A stretch of 64,000 nt of DNA from Chondrus crispus (taxonomy: Eukaryota; Rhodophyta; Florideophyceae; Gigartinales; Gigartinaceae). The notes under the pieces are model-generated. The model saw only the letters and a list, made by a program, of their open reading frames with translations. It ran no database searches and was not told the DNA's origin. Made by a program: the position numbers and the translations under genes. The stretch lies in assembly GCF_000350225.1 (NCBI RefSeq), contig NW_005179072.1, positions 30,376-94,375 on the forward strand, in the 5' to 3' direction. Every line of letters starts with the position of its first letter. Within the stretch, counting starts at the first letter, position 1. Of this stretch, positions 45,715-57,193 are shown piece by piece.

Positions 45715-48281
45715 TTACGCGTTTTTTGAGCTACCTGAACTATCCGTGCTACTCGCGCCGCTATCTGTAGCCAACGCGGCTCCGGACCTCCGTTCGAGTG
45801 GCTGGCCTGGCCCTACCCACTCTGGAGCGGCAGCATCCGCGAAGTACTCGGGTACCTCGCGGGGTTGATTTTCAACGTTCGGACGTTGTAAAATCTGGGG
45901 GGCGGCGAGAGTCCGCTCTCGCTCACTTTCCTGTAGGGGCAGGGGATTCGGATCCCCTGCCCAGTCCTGGGGGTACATTATCGCGTTCTGTACCCCTGTC
46001 GGCAATCTGGACCGACCGCGTTCTCCTCTTCCATCTTGACGCGGGTATCGCGTGTCGGCTTGTCTGAAATCGCGTTGTTCGCGCCTGTATCCTCCTCCGC
46101 GAGGGGCGAAACGGACGCCTCCTCCGGGGCGATTCGTGTGGCCCGAACGCGGACCACGGTCACCAGCGACCGACTGTTGGAGGAGGTTCCTCCTCCTGGA
46201 CGCGTCTGTAGTTGGTACCGGTAGTTTCGATATGCGGTAAACATCCGCTGCTCCGGCGCGAGGAAGGGGCACGCGTACATGGCATGGCCGTGCGTTCTGC
46301 ACAGCCAGCAGACGTACGCGCTCCCGTCGGCTGAGGAGAAGGTCGCCGCCTGACGAGCCTCTTCCTCGGTGAGCCGGGGAACACAAGAGGGTATGCGTCC
46401 CCCTCTTTGACGCGAAATGTCCAATTCCGCGATGCGGTGGTCCGGACCACCTATCCCCGCTGGGGTATGCCCGAAAGCGGTGGCAAAGCTGCCCGTGGTC
46501 TCCGTCGACGCCGGCGTTGACGGCCGGCTTTCTATAGACTCCCCGCCTCTCATGACGAGGACGGGGTCAGCTTCCCAATCCTCCTCGTTAACGTGGAGGG
46601 CCGACGCGGGGGAGCTCGTCGCGTTCGACCTGGCGGCTCTCCCTCCCCTCGCTGCCGGTTTCGGGTCCGGCAGCGGTAGTCCGCGTCGGGCGCGAAACGT
46701 GGTTCCTTCTGCGGTCGCGATGCGTCTGATAATTGACAGGTCCGTCTTCTGGTTCGCGGGCAACCTCTGGACGGTCTCTGCCACCGCTGCTCGCGTCGCG
46801 GGAGCCAATCCGCGTACAAAATAATGAGCCAAGGCTTGCTCCGTAAATACCGCGGTGCACTTGAACGCGTTCGATTCGAGCCTATCCGCGAATGCGTTTT
46901 CCGTCTCGTGCGGCTTCTGATGAGCCGACGCGACGGCATCGTGCGCTACCCCCAGTACGTCATCAGTGAGGTAGCGCTTGATGAATTGATTAATAAGTCC
47001 AGGCCAGCTCACATCGTCATGGAGCTGGCCTGCGCGGATTCCGCGCATAGTGTAGCTTGTATATAATCTTTCCGCGTCGCGTTCGAGAAAATGCGCGAGG
47101 ACGCGAATCGTGACCCCTTCCGTCAGATGTTGCGAATTGAACGTGATGCGTACATCTTTCAGGAAGGGGAGTAATTCAATCGCGTTCGTTCCATCGAAAT
47201 TGCGCATCGTGGGACGAATCCCACGACAACGCTGCACATACTTCACGATTCGCCCCGCGTCCCCTGACGTGACGAGGGTCGAGACGTTGTCCAGGCGATA
47301 CATCCTGTAATTAGCTACGGAGCTAAATTCCTGTATCATCGTGTGGACCGCCTCGACCCCGGGGGCCGCGGGGCCCAATGTGCCAAATGGGGTCACCGGT
47401 AGCGTACGGACGTCTACCGGGCCCCGACGCGTAGTGAGATCCTGGGGCTGATAGCCGCCCCACCGGGGATCAAAAGCGAGAATCGGTTCTCTCGATCCCC
47501 GGGTGGTATCCCCGCGTCTAGTCTCGTCCGCGTAAGGTACGCGAACCGTCTGCCGCATGTCTCCGGCGACATGCGGCAGGGCTTGAGTTTCGGACGCGAA
47601 AGTTGCGTCCATCCTTGTTCGATCTACGCGTGCGGGCCGACTGGTGTCACCACCAGCCGGCTCCACATCTTGAGCGCCGGACGCGTTCGGAGGTACAGTA
47701 CCACCGGGCCCTAACGGTGGGGCTCCGGGTGACGTCGCCGTCGGGGTACGTTCCATCTGACGAACACGTCGGCGTGTAGAATTTAACTGCGCGGTCACAT
47801 GGGCAAACGCGCGCATCTGCTCCGCGGAAGGAAAAGGTCTCGCGTCAGTACGTCCCGCAGAGGCCGTCCTCTCGGGGCGGCCTTCCCCGAACTCGTCGGG
47901 GGAGTCGAGACGCGATTCCTCGACGAGCACCAGTCGACTCTGCAGTTGATCGACTAGTGCTCGGAGGTTATCCAGAGACTGGGAGACGCGGTCAAACCTC
48001 CCTTCGCGAAGGGATCGTAGTTCTTCCATGCAACGCGAATATACCGCATCGGTTACGTCGATCCGAAGCGCGGTCCGGACCTCCTCAATATACGTCGCGA
48101 TCCGGTCATACATCGCGCGTGCGCGGCCTTCTGATAATTCAGGCGACGGTTCGTGGTCACTGAGACCTGCGCCACCGCCGCCGAATGGGACGCGGAGCGC
48201 GGCTGACTCGGAGGTGCGGAACGCGGTTGACTCCATATTCGCCGGCTCGGATTGAATTGAGGGGACGGATCCTTCTTCCAT
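45715..48281 (-). pseudogene. Gag of element C (one frameshift)
   Basis: The ATG at 48281 gives the same start context as element A (MEEGSVPSIQ against MSQEFEPSIR). The frame also extends upstream into the LTR, which is not credible coding. Helical N terminus, capsid-like middle and a CCHC knuckle (about 46270-46312) match A. A frameshift near 46195 moves to the frame ending at 45715, which carries the Arg/Gly-rich tail and about 80 further residues with EVPEYFADAA. A premature stop removes this extension in A. The product would be the particle protein. Confidence 0.88.
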
Positions 48282-48340
48282 TTCGACGCGTGCGGACGCG
48301 GACTCGAACGATAGTCTTCTCGCGATAATCGTGTGGCCTT

Positions 48341-48356
48341 CTAGGTCGGGAGACCA
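48341..48356 (-). other. Primer-binding site, element C
   Basis: TGGTCTCCCGACCTAG on the sense strand, one base inside the 5' LTR, identical to element A. The tRNA is not identified. Confidence 0.7.
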
Positions 48357-48357
48357 A

Positions 48358-48979
48358 TGTAGCATAAACCCCCGGTCGCGTTGGGGGTTTAGCTGTGGTT
48401 CTTCGAAGACCTGTGTACGCGAGAGAGGACAAAAACACACACACCAGAAAAGAACGCGGGCGGTGGTAGCGTGGTAGAGCGGTGGGGAGCGGACGCGAAC
48501 ACAGTACGCGGTAGAGCGGTTCGACGTGCTCGACGCCCCGGGGCGGCGCTAGTTAGCGTTCTAGCACCAACGGGCGGAGGCGGATCCAGCTCGCGCGCGT
48601 ACGTTCGCGACCGCTACCCGCGTTAGTTTCTAGTTAACGCGCTCGCGTTAAGAGAACGCGTTTAGAATAAGCGGACGGGGTTAGACCTGCAGTGGAGGAT
48701 CTGGTACCAAGCCCGTGATTGTCCTTGTCCTCCCTCCGCCGCCGGCCGCCCTGTCATTTAATATACAAGTAAATAATCTATCATAACATATACTACAGTA
48801 TCTAGGTAGCGCCTTACACGGTAAGCTCGCGCGCCTTACTCCGGATCGTCACGCTGTACACGTGCACAGCGAGCAGCAAGCGCGTACTTACAGGCGCGGG
48901 TGTGCGCGCTGTAGTGCATTTTGCGGGAGTACAGTAGTCACCCTGCGCGTTCGAATAACGTCCTCGCGATTATGCTACA
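48358..48979 (-). repeat. 5' LTR of element C
   Basis: 622 bp, TGTAGCATAA ... TTATGCTACA on the plus strand. Ten substitutions separate it from 32173-32794: seven transitions, six of them at CpG, and three transversions. The flanking GTCA at 48980-48983 matches 32169-32172. Confidence 0.95.
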
Positions 48980-51150
48980 GTCACCCTCTTCTTCAACTCC
49001 TGGAAGGCGGTCCGCATCTCTTCCGTAAATTCAAATTCGACTTTGGTAGAAGTAGCAGCATGCAACGATGCAGAGACTTCTGCGAACTTAGGGATGAATC
49101 GGCGGTAATACCCCGCTAGCCCAAGGAAGCTTCGTAACTCCGTCTTGGCGCGCGGCTCGGGGGTGTCCCAAATGATCGATGTCTTCTCTGGATCCACCTC
49201 AATCCCCTTCTTTCCGATGACGTGCCCCAATAGCCTGGTCTGTGATTGCGCGAAGGAACACTTCGCAAGCTTCAACTTCAATCCACTGCGACCAATCAGC
49301 TCGAACACTTCAATTAAATGGTCAACATGGACGTCCAAGGACTTTGAAAAGATAACCACGTCATCAAGGTATACTCGGACGAATGGCAGGTCTCTGAATA
49401 CGCCATCCATCATCCTTTGAAATGTTGAAGGAGCGTTCATGAGCCCGAATGGCATCACTTCAAATTGAAAGGTCCCGTACCGACAGACAAACGTCGTCTG
49501 TTCTTTGCACCATGAAGCCATCCGCACTTGCCAATAACCCGAGAACAAGTCCAGGGTAGTGAACACTTTGCTTCCTTCAAGGTCGTCGAATATCTCTTCC
49601 ATTTTGGGCAACGGCCACTTGTCGGCCTTCATCACGCGGTTAAGCGCGCGGTAGTCAACACAGAAGCGAGGTTTCCCGTCCTTCTTCGTTGCGATGACGA
49701 CCGGAAACGACCAAGGAGCTACAGAGGGGGTAATGATCCCTGCCTTCTGCATCTTCTCGATCTCCTGGCGCACTACCCCGTTGTGTCTCGGAGGGAGCCT
49801 CCGAACGGCGTGCGAAATGGGTCTGTCGTCATTTAACTCAAAAGAATGTGACACAGGGACATCTGCCGGCCCGAGGTCGTCCAAAGACCATGCAGCTATT
49901 CCCATACTCTTGATAGAACATATTATGCGGTCGGCGTTCTCTCTGCTGATATGGCTCAGCTTAGACATGAGAAGTTCCTCCTTCTCATCTCTCTTCTCTT
50001 TCTCATCCGCCGGCTCGTACTCTGAGCCTTCCCCAGCTAGGTCCGGAAGTCCAGCATGAGGATCTTCGTCCTCAGTGACTGCTCCCGCCCAGGCAAGGTC
50101 TGGTTCAAACGGCACCCTGTCACGCATCGAAAGGACGAAGTCTTCATCCGTGTCAGTCGAGTCAGCCAGCACGGCCCCCGAGTCTGACGTGAAGTCCTCA
50201 CTGTCGGTAGCGGATCCCGGCTGCTTATGGTCTTCATCCATCTCAAGACTTAGTCGAATCGTCTCAGCACCCACAGTCACTTGGACATGCTGTTGCCCCA
50301 AATCAATGCACGTTTGGAGCTCCTCTAACGTCGGCATCCGCACGATGACGTCGTATGGTGTTCCCGTAACGACAAGGAAGTCCATCATGCTCACCAGTCC
50401 CCCAAACGAGACGGGGACCTGGCGCAGTGATCCAACACAAGGGGAGCTCTTCCCATCTGCCACAGTGATGTGTTTCTTCGTACTCTTTGGCGTCAGAGAA
50501 AGTCTCTTCATGAGGTGCGGCGACATGATGTTCGGCACCGCACCCGAATCCAGTAGTGCTTGAGCATCAGTTCCATAAACTTGAACAGTAACTACCCGAA
50601 GACGCCTCGGGAAGACATCCGTGTGGCCCGCAAACCCGCGAGAACGCCCTAATCTCCTGGATAGAAGGCGCTTCATCTCCTTCCTTGCTCCTTCAGCGTC
50701 TCCACGGACAAGTTGTCCAAATGTTAGACCAGACGGCGCATTCGCCAGCTCTGACACGACGTTGTACTTGCCGACGTGCTCCTGGAGTGCCGCCTTCTTT
50801 GAAACATTCTTCTTCTTCTGGCGTGCAGGCTTCACTCTCGGCACTCTCAGCGGCTCATTCCAGGGGATTGTTCCCCTAGGAGCTACTGGAGTGGGATTCA
50901 GCAGCCTCGGGATCGAAACTTCTTCACGGTTCTTCGACTGCTTCGGCAAGGCCTCTCCTTCGGCGTTGCGTTTCGTAGCTGCCACCAATTCTCCCTTGGT
51001 GGTCTCAGTTATGACCGTGACTTGCTTCGAGTCTGGTGGCCTTGTCACCGGCGTCGTTCGCAGAACCGCCTGCTTTGGGGCCATAAGCGCTTTCTGCTCC
51101 AGCGTTACCTTGAGGACGTGCATGAGCCACATTCTTTCTAGCAAAGCGGG
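48980..51150 (-). pseudogene. Element F Pol: protease and RT
   Basis: In this frame a Ser/Lys-rich linker leads to an aspartic protease (LLDSGAVPNIMS, about 50560-50530), an acidic linker, then RT with FCVDYRALNR, FTTLDLFSGYW, MPFGLMNAPSTFQ and YLDD (49360-49371). It ends in ELKKRVT, where RNase H should begin. The frame is shifted relative to the zinc-knuckle frame near 51130; this could be a programmed gag-pol shift or damage. The enzyme would copy the element RNA in the particle; the truncation makes this copy inactive. Confidence 0.88.
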
Positions 51151-51989
51151 ACCAGCAAGTCTCCGTCGTGTGTCCAATCTTCCCACACGTTGGGCAACGA
51201 GTATCACGGTGTGGGTTGGAACGACAACGAGTCGCTGAATGCCCTGGTTCCTTGCAATAGGAACATGTCCAACTCGTATCACTGTCCCCTGGTGTCTGTC
51301 GTTTCTTCATCATCAGTGACAGTTCCGCCAGCTGGTTGGTGATGGCATCAACCTTGTTCTCCAGCTTTTCCTGTCGAGGATCCACATCAGAACGCACCAG
51401 TACGCGCTTGGGCGTCACAGGTTCAACGGACTGCGCAGCAGTTTTCGCCGCCTTGAAGGCGTCACGGCCTGCACCAAAGTTTCACGGTCTTCACTAGTTC
51501 TTCGTACGTCGTCGGAGAACGATAGATCGCGAACTGAGCAACATCCAAATGTGCCATTACGGCATTGCGAAGCAAGCCGTACTTTGCCTCGTCGTTGAAA
51601 CCAGCCCTTCTGTAGAGCTTGTCCATTTCATCCATCGAAGTAAGCAAGTTCTTACCATCCAGTCGGCAACTCATAGCCTTCTGGATGTTTTCTTCTGGCC
51701 TCGGTGTCTCCGTAAAACGGTCAGACAGGGCGCTCTTCACACCGTCCCAGTTACTGGCGGCCTCGGTCAGACTCCCATTATGACTATACGTTTCATAGTA
51801 ATAGTCGAACGCGGCACCCTCGAGGTGGCATAGAATAGCTCCTGCCTTCTCCTCGTCAGGCTTGCCGCGCATAATGATGTTCTCGTATACGAACAGAAAC
51901 TTGGAAACATCTGACCCGTTCGACCCATCGTAGGTAACAGGGTTAGGGCCCGCACTTGTGTCTGCGTCGGCCCTCCACAAGAGTACCAT
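51005..51989 (-). pseudogene. Element F Gag with two zinc knuckles
   Basis: The likely start is the ATG at 51989 (MVLLWRADAD). The first frame ends at 51462, but the neighbouring frame continues as FGAGRDAFKAAK, so an indel lies near 51480. The second frame carries two CCHC knuckles (CSYCKEPGH and CPTCGKIGH), about 51275-51160. The retrotransposon Gag core (KFLFVYENI, YRRAGF) is in the first part. Two knuckles rather than one separate it from elements A-C. Confidence 0.82.
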
Positions 51990-52455
51990 GTTGTCGGTGA
52001 AATGGGGGAGGCGGTTTTGGGGAGCGTGCCGTTCGTGGTGAGGGTTCGCCGAGTGTCGTCCCCCCTTCCCCGCAGCGCCCGTCACCCTCTCTCTTTTATT
52101 TCTACGAAATTCCTTCCAGAAGCGTCCACGCATCCGGCCCGGATTCCGCCGGGCTGTCCGTGTGCGCTTCTCTAAAATTCAAATAAAATCTCGGACTACA
52201 GAATAAAATCTCCCTCTACAGTAAAATGCAAATATTTCCCTAAAAATATCTCACACTGCTACTAGACTTGCTCTAAAAAAAAGAGCTATCAAGAGCTATC
52301 ATAAGTACTACAGGACTGTATACAGGTCGTGTACTGTATTGCACCGCACAGTTTCGAGGCATGCCGTAGGCGTTCATTGAACCTTCTTCTCGTCCAATAC
52401 AGTTATGCCATCATGGGTGCCCAAAAACCCCCTCAATACTGTACACCTCAGGGCC
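51990..52455. other. Probable 5' leader or LTR of element F
   Basis: GC-rich next to gag, then AT-rich with repeated AATAAAATCT and GAGCTATCA words, and CTACAGTA motifs. No paired LTR is present to define the edges, and no primer site is obvious. Confidence 0.35.
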
Positions 52456-52642
52456 GTGAGGGCCGTTCCTAACGAAGAGTTCGCGGTGCCAGCACCCGAG
52501 CACCCGGACATTTGGCATGAATGTATTGGTTGAAAAAAGTATTGGAAATGCTTTTTACTCCCGTTCAACCAATCCATTCATGCCAAATGTCCGGGTGCTC
52601 GGGTGCTGGCACCGCGAACTCTTCGGTAGGAACGGCCCTCAC
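52456..52642. repeat. Long near-perfect hairpin, 79-bp arms
   Basis: 52456-52534 and 52564-52642 are reverse complements with 77 of 79 bases matching, separated by a 29-nt loop. Key words in the left arm are GTGAGGGCCGTTCC and GCACCCGAGCACCCGGACAT. The mismatches are one A/C near each end. It could be a foldback element, a hairpin-RNA locus or a recent inverted duplication. I see no terminal target duplication. Confidence 0.93.
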
Positions 52643-55600
52643 TGGTCTGCACGATCTGTCTGTACAAGTGGTACCCTGGTACTATATGCCATTATAATAT
52701 AATATAAAAAACATATAATAATAATATTATATCTGTGGCTCCATCCAGAGCTAAGACAGTACAGTAGATAAGGCACTGCCGTTAGGGCACATCAGACATG
52801 CTCATATTTAAGCCACCGTCGGTCCGCCCCTCCACAGGAACAGGGAAGCATCGGTGTTCTTGGCATTACAATATCCTTCGTTTCACAACGGGTCCGTCAT
52901 CGCGGAGGACAGCTCCGGATGTGTCAACACATTTCTCCAACGCTTTTGTGGACGCGGGGATCACTCATGCTGTTGTCATGTGATACACTCGCAGTTTAGT
53001 AGGTGTAGATCTATAGCTTGTCAGAAGCATGACACCCGAAGTCGAACACATCCGTACTTTTTATTTGCCATGGAGAATGAGCTGATGCATAGTTCCATCC
53101 TTCCTCAACATATGAAAGCACTAGTTTTCGTTCATGGGGGATGCACTGAAGTAAACGAGCATCAAAGAGAAAAAGAACAACCATCCGAAATCTTTCCAGC
53201 AGAAACTGACTATAGTATATACGCATTGGCACACGTTCTCGATATACGAAAAAAAAAACTTTCGCTCTGTTTTAGATGAGTGCTTTTTAAAATTCTGGTA
53301 CTATAGAAAAAGCATTCGGCCCCCTCCTCTTTTGCGATCTTCATTACACTGGTTTTACTTTTTTTTACGGGATAGGATGAGATATGTCGCCCTGTAAAAA
53401 TAAGTTACCAGCTCCCGCTACGAGAAACAAGTTTTTAAGCTTGTAATAATTTATACAACTTTTTGTGCCCTTTTCCTGCCACATACGCCTTTATATTCCA
53501 TGAGTCAAAAAGGCTGGGAACTTCCGATGCAATCAGGCTACAAATGGTCTACCAGATACAGTATGGCAGAAATTCCTTTGATCTCTAAATCGTTTATTAT
53601 GTTATTTCTCTAACAAGAAAACTCTTCGGGTAATACGTTTACCTCGTAAACGTTTCTTTGAACTGGTATTTCAAAACTAAGAGCGCCATTAAACATATCC
53701 CATGCCTGAAGAAATGTCTACCTGTAAGAAATTTTACGAAACGGCCCTACAGAACGAGCCTTTAAATTGAGTCGCCTAGCTGAACGTAGACCTTCTTACC
53801 GGGTCTCGTGAAATAAGCACGTCCTTACGATATTCAAATTCTAAACTTGTCTGTTAAGGTTAGCATGTTGCAATCATTAAAAGATTTTCGCCTACGAATA
53901 CGGAGTCCTTCGGCTCACATCAGTTTGATTCCGGGTTTTCGGTATGCGGATCGAGGTTTCATCCTCATGGAACAGGTGGCCTGAGTTTCTCTATTCCCAA
54001 GTCCGTACACCATGTTTTCTCACTTGCGATGAAGACATATCCATTCCGAAATGAATGCAACCCTGAAGCTACTCATATTGCGAGCCTCGCCTAGATCATG
54101 CAATAAAAGAATTCAGTGCGAAGCTCCCAAAAGGCTTCTCATGCAGAACCAGTAATGGCTTTTTCACGGAATGTCTCGGTAGTAACACTTCTCGTACCGC
54201 ACACTGCTGATATGAGAGCGATAGATCATATACCGACAAAAAGCACTTCCCGAATTCTTAAAATAGGTGAAAAAGGAACTTCAAGAAGTAAAAGAAAATG
54301 ATTTGGCTTCTAGACGTTTCCACTGCGCTGCCCGTCAAACAGTGCGCTTGTATAGCAGGCTAATATAATTGCAATAAAACATGCTCCGTCCTCTCAGGGC
54401 ACGACAAGACGTACTTTGATCATTCCGTACATTTAATGCTCATGAGTACAGTATGGTTCGTACAGTACAGTAGTTGTAGTGTATCACCAAGATCTTTCAC
54501 CATACAGGAGAAGGAGAAAGGAGCAAATATGAAGAAAGGTGACTACAGTATACCCAAAGTTATTCGTTCTCATGTTATAATTTGGCAACGTTGTTCCTCT
54601 TTGCTTCTTGGTGTTGGTCGGAATGTCTAGAAAGTCTTGGCATAACAATAGACAGATGTGCTGCTTCATTTTTTCAGCTCTCTTATGCGTCAGAGAGAAG
54701 ACGGCTCGGATCAGTTTGCAATACTGTACGTCCCGTATGAGGGAGATATCTCGAAGGGCACGTCTCACATCGACCACACGTCGAAGGCTTTGTGAGACAC
54801 AGCCAATTACTTTTTTCATTATGTTACCAGGATTAAGATATAGTTGAAGCGCTGATCAATTGATGCATGTTTCATACTTGTGTGAACTATATCCCAACGT
54901 CATCTCTGCAACTGTATCTGTAGAGCTTCCCTTCTGCCTTCTCGACCCTAACATTTCATAAATTGATGTTCGCATTGATGTCATACAGATCTACCCCCTC
55001 TGAAATTGCGGTCTAGTACAGCAGAAGAACGCGAAAGCATTCTGTACTTCAGGTATCCACGCATGAGTTTCAAAATCACGTCATACACTCATACAGTCAC
55101 TCCCAGCGGTGCTGTTCGTATTAGCACCTATCGTAAAAGTTACCCCAAACTTCAAATATCTTCAACAGCAAGAAAGCAGGTCCGCAATTCGACACCAGCA
55201 GGATAAGAGCCCCTCCCAAGAATAGATCAGTGCCGTCAGTGCCATGACGGCAAAGAGTACCACTTGATTTTATCACCGCTTATCAGGCATAAACAATGTT
55301 CACTACCCGGTGCATTTCTTCAGGTTCATAAAACCATACATGCTTTTACAAATCGCGAACAGGTATTTTGAGAAGCCGTTATTACTGGAAACGTTAGAGC
55401 GAACAGAGTGTATTTCTTCTTTCTACAATGCAGGAGATAGGCGTAGGGCTCGTTTCACTCTTCCACCTGCATAAAACACATCAAGCTATTACTTTGCGGA
55501 GACACAAAGAAGAAGTTTATTGGAGAACCACGGCTTGAAGTTTTCCTACTGGCTACTCTCTACAAACTCCAGCTTCCTGTCATCTTGTTGATTGCGTTTC

Positions 55601-55754
55601 CGGGAATACCGAGGACATGTTAATGCAGACCGATAGCAGTATTTAAGCTGAAACTCCTTTGTAGTCCTCGTCAAGAAACTCCAAACGCCCACCGTCTCAC
55701 AGGTGCAGTATTAAAACCCCTTGAAACCTCAGTTCCCGAAACCTACCGAAGACG
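52643..55754. other. AT-rich intergenic DNA
   Basis: A run of AT-only repeats lies at about 52690-52735. Small ORFs here (up to 141 codons at 52854-53279 and 111 at 54484-54819) have no recognisable domain, start context or codon pattern. The G+C drop from the retrotransposon block to this region is clear by eye. TATTTAA and TATTAAAA at about 55639 and 55709 could serve the next gene's promoter. Confidence 0.5.
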
Positions 55755-56927
55755 ATGATCAAGAAGAACAATGTGTTTTCCGGGCTGTGCATACCGATAT
55801 CGCTCGTTGTCTTTCTGTTATGTGCGAGACAGACACATTCTCAAGGAGTTTCGTCGGAAGTAAAGGACGCTAAACTGTGCCGTGCTGTCGATGTTTGCCT
55901 CAAAAGGATGGATGTTGGCAAGAAGTGCAAAATTTTTCCCGTTCCAAAGAAGGCGTTCATCCGTCCGTTCCCGCCGAGTACCTTTGAGCTCGTCCCATTA
56001 CGAAAGGGTGTTTGGGCATATCAAGATGGGATCTATATCTCCCTCATTCTAAAGCAGGATGATCGCTTGGTCATGGTCGACATCGCAGAATCTTTCAACT
56101 CAAACAAGCCCAATGGAAGCCAGACTCTCTACACAGATGCGGCTGAAAAAGTTCTTAACGGCACAGTTCCAAGAAGAATTGATATCATTTACTCTCATGG
56201 ACATCTCGACCATATTGGATCAACCAATCGGTTCATTCGTTATATGGAACGTCAATATCCGCGTTCGCGGATAGTTGTTTGGGGAACGCAGGAATCTAAA
56301 GAGGTCATCGAAAAGTCGGTGACTGATAAAGCTCCGATCCCGGATGTGATCATCGGGAAGAGAGGCCGTACGCTTGCGTTGGGCGAAGGTCTCAGTGTTA
56401 ATATGTGGATTGTTGGTGGTCACACTGCCAGTGACCTCGTCATCCACATCCCTCGCTATGAAAGGGAGGTGCCAATTGTTTACTATGTTGATGTTGTGTT
56501 TCCTGGATGGTCTCCTACTTTCAATTTGGCAATTACAAATGACGTCGGGAGCTACATTGGAGCACAGAAAGAGGTTCTCAAGCTTGATTTCGAGGTTTTT
56601 GTTGGAGGTCATTTTGTTCTTGGCGACCGCCAAAGTGTGGCCACTAATGTTGCTTTTGCGGAGGATCTCGTTGAAGCGGCCAAAGTGGCCATTGCTGAAA
56701 CGTCTCAGGAGGACTTTGATGCTGCTGGGTTCAAGAGGTTCAGCGATCCCGACGCCCGAGAATATGGAAACCCCCTCTTCTTGGTGATGACGACGTTTAG
56801 GCAAACGCAGGTTGATGTGTGCTATCGGATTATGCTTGAGAAATGGGGCTGCCGTATCGCTGGATTTGACATAAGCGGAAAAGGTCACTGCTTTACCGCG
56901 CTGGCCTATATTGTGACGGATTATTGA
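55755..56927 (+). CDS. Secreted metallo-beta-lactamase-fold protein (copy 1)
   Basis: 390 residues with an N-terminal signal peptide (hydrophobic residues about 9-24, cut near SQG, 31). A Cys-containing N-terminal segment (C42, C48, C58) precedes an MBL fold with all metal ligands visible: H148-x-H150-x-D152-H153 (SHGHLDH), H223 (GGHTASD), D246 (YVDVVFPGW) and H286 (GGHFVLG). The family hydrolyses esters, lactones, beta-lactams or thioesters; the substrate is not predictable. It is a single exon. A convergent paralog lies at 57194-58327, with matching segments such as RxGVW-Y-DG and LNGTVPxR. An AATAAA lies 158 bases after the stop. It is intact and host-like, unlike the retroelements. Confidence 0.9.
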   Translation: MIKKNNVFSGLCIPISLVVFLLCARQTHSQGVSSEVKDAKLCRAVDVCLKRMDVGKKCKIFPVPKKAFIRPFPPSTFELVPLRKGVWAYQDGIYISLILKQDDRLVMVDIAESFNSNKPNGSQTLYTDAAEKVLNGTVPRRIDIIYSHGHLDHIGSTNRFIRYMERQYPRSRIVVWGTQESKEVIEKSVTDKAPIPDVIIGKRGRTLALGEGLSVNMWIVGGHTASDLVIHIPRYEREVPIVYYVDVVFPGWSPTFNLAITNDVGSYIGAQKEVLKLDFEVFVGGHFVLGDRQSVATNVAFAEDLVEAAKVAIAETSQEDFDAAGFKRFSDPDAREYGNPLFLVMTTFRQTQVDVCYRIMLEKWGCRIAGFDISGKGHCFTALAYIVTDY

Positions 56928-57085
56928 CAAGCATGACGTATGTTTCTGGCGTGAGCTCTGTTAGTACAGTAGTATTTGGTCGGAAGTGAACTTCTCGTGT
57001 AACGCGTAGAAGCACTCTCCACCGATTGGTGTCTGCCGATTGAGAAGCCTCTCTGTAGTTCAGACCCATATACTTGTACCTCTCA

Positions 57086-57091
57086 AATAAA
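57086..57091 (+). promoter_or_regulatory. Possible polyadenylation signal of MBL gene 1
   Basis: AATAAA, 158 bases past the stop at 56927 and inside the 266-base gap between the convergent MBL genes. Its use is not tested. Confidence 0.4.
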
Positions 57092-57193
57092 GAAGAACAA
57101 TTGCTCAACGTTTTTTATTCGCACCCATCGAAAGTTCGGCAGCCTACTCGTTGGCATGGCAATATAGTAACTTAGAATTCTCACTGAATGTAA

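Larger units (their letters stand above)
32173..48979 (-). mobile_element. Ty3/gypsy chromodomain retrotransposon C, 16.8 kb
   Basis: Bounded by 622-bp LTRs that differ at 10 positions (98.4%). Minus-strand order from the right is 5' LTR, primer site, gag, pol with chromodomain, then about 8 kb before the 3' LTR. That segment holds an internal polypurine cassette, a beta-adaptin fragment, an antisense ORF and the 3' polypurine cassette. GTCA flanks both ends. It is close kin to element A. Gag and pol each have frameshifts. The flanks are two unrelated retroelements (copia E and Ty3 F), which is unexpected for a simple insertion. Confidence 0.93.
48980..51989 (-). mobile_element. Ty3/gypsy element F, truncated, a different lineage
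   Basis: Gag, protease and RT of a Ty3 element unlike A, B and C: two zinc knuckles, DSGA protease and an RT with FCVDYRALN and YLDD. It is cut at 48980 by the LTR of element C just past RT, so RNase H, integrase and the 3' end are missing. The 5' LTR is not clearly delimited to the right of 51989. Confidence 0.85.

Noticed and set aside
48282-48440. Upstream extension of element C gag into the LTR
   Set aside because: These codons are LTR and primer-site sequence; the ATG at 48281 matches the start in element A.
52854-53279. 141-codon ORF in AT-rich DNA
   Set aside because: Composition like its surroundings, no domain, and poly-A-derived Lys run at the end.
54484-54819. 111-codon minus-strand ORF
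   Set aside because: No recognised domain or flanking signals; length is within chance for AT-rich DNA.
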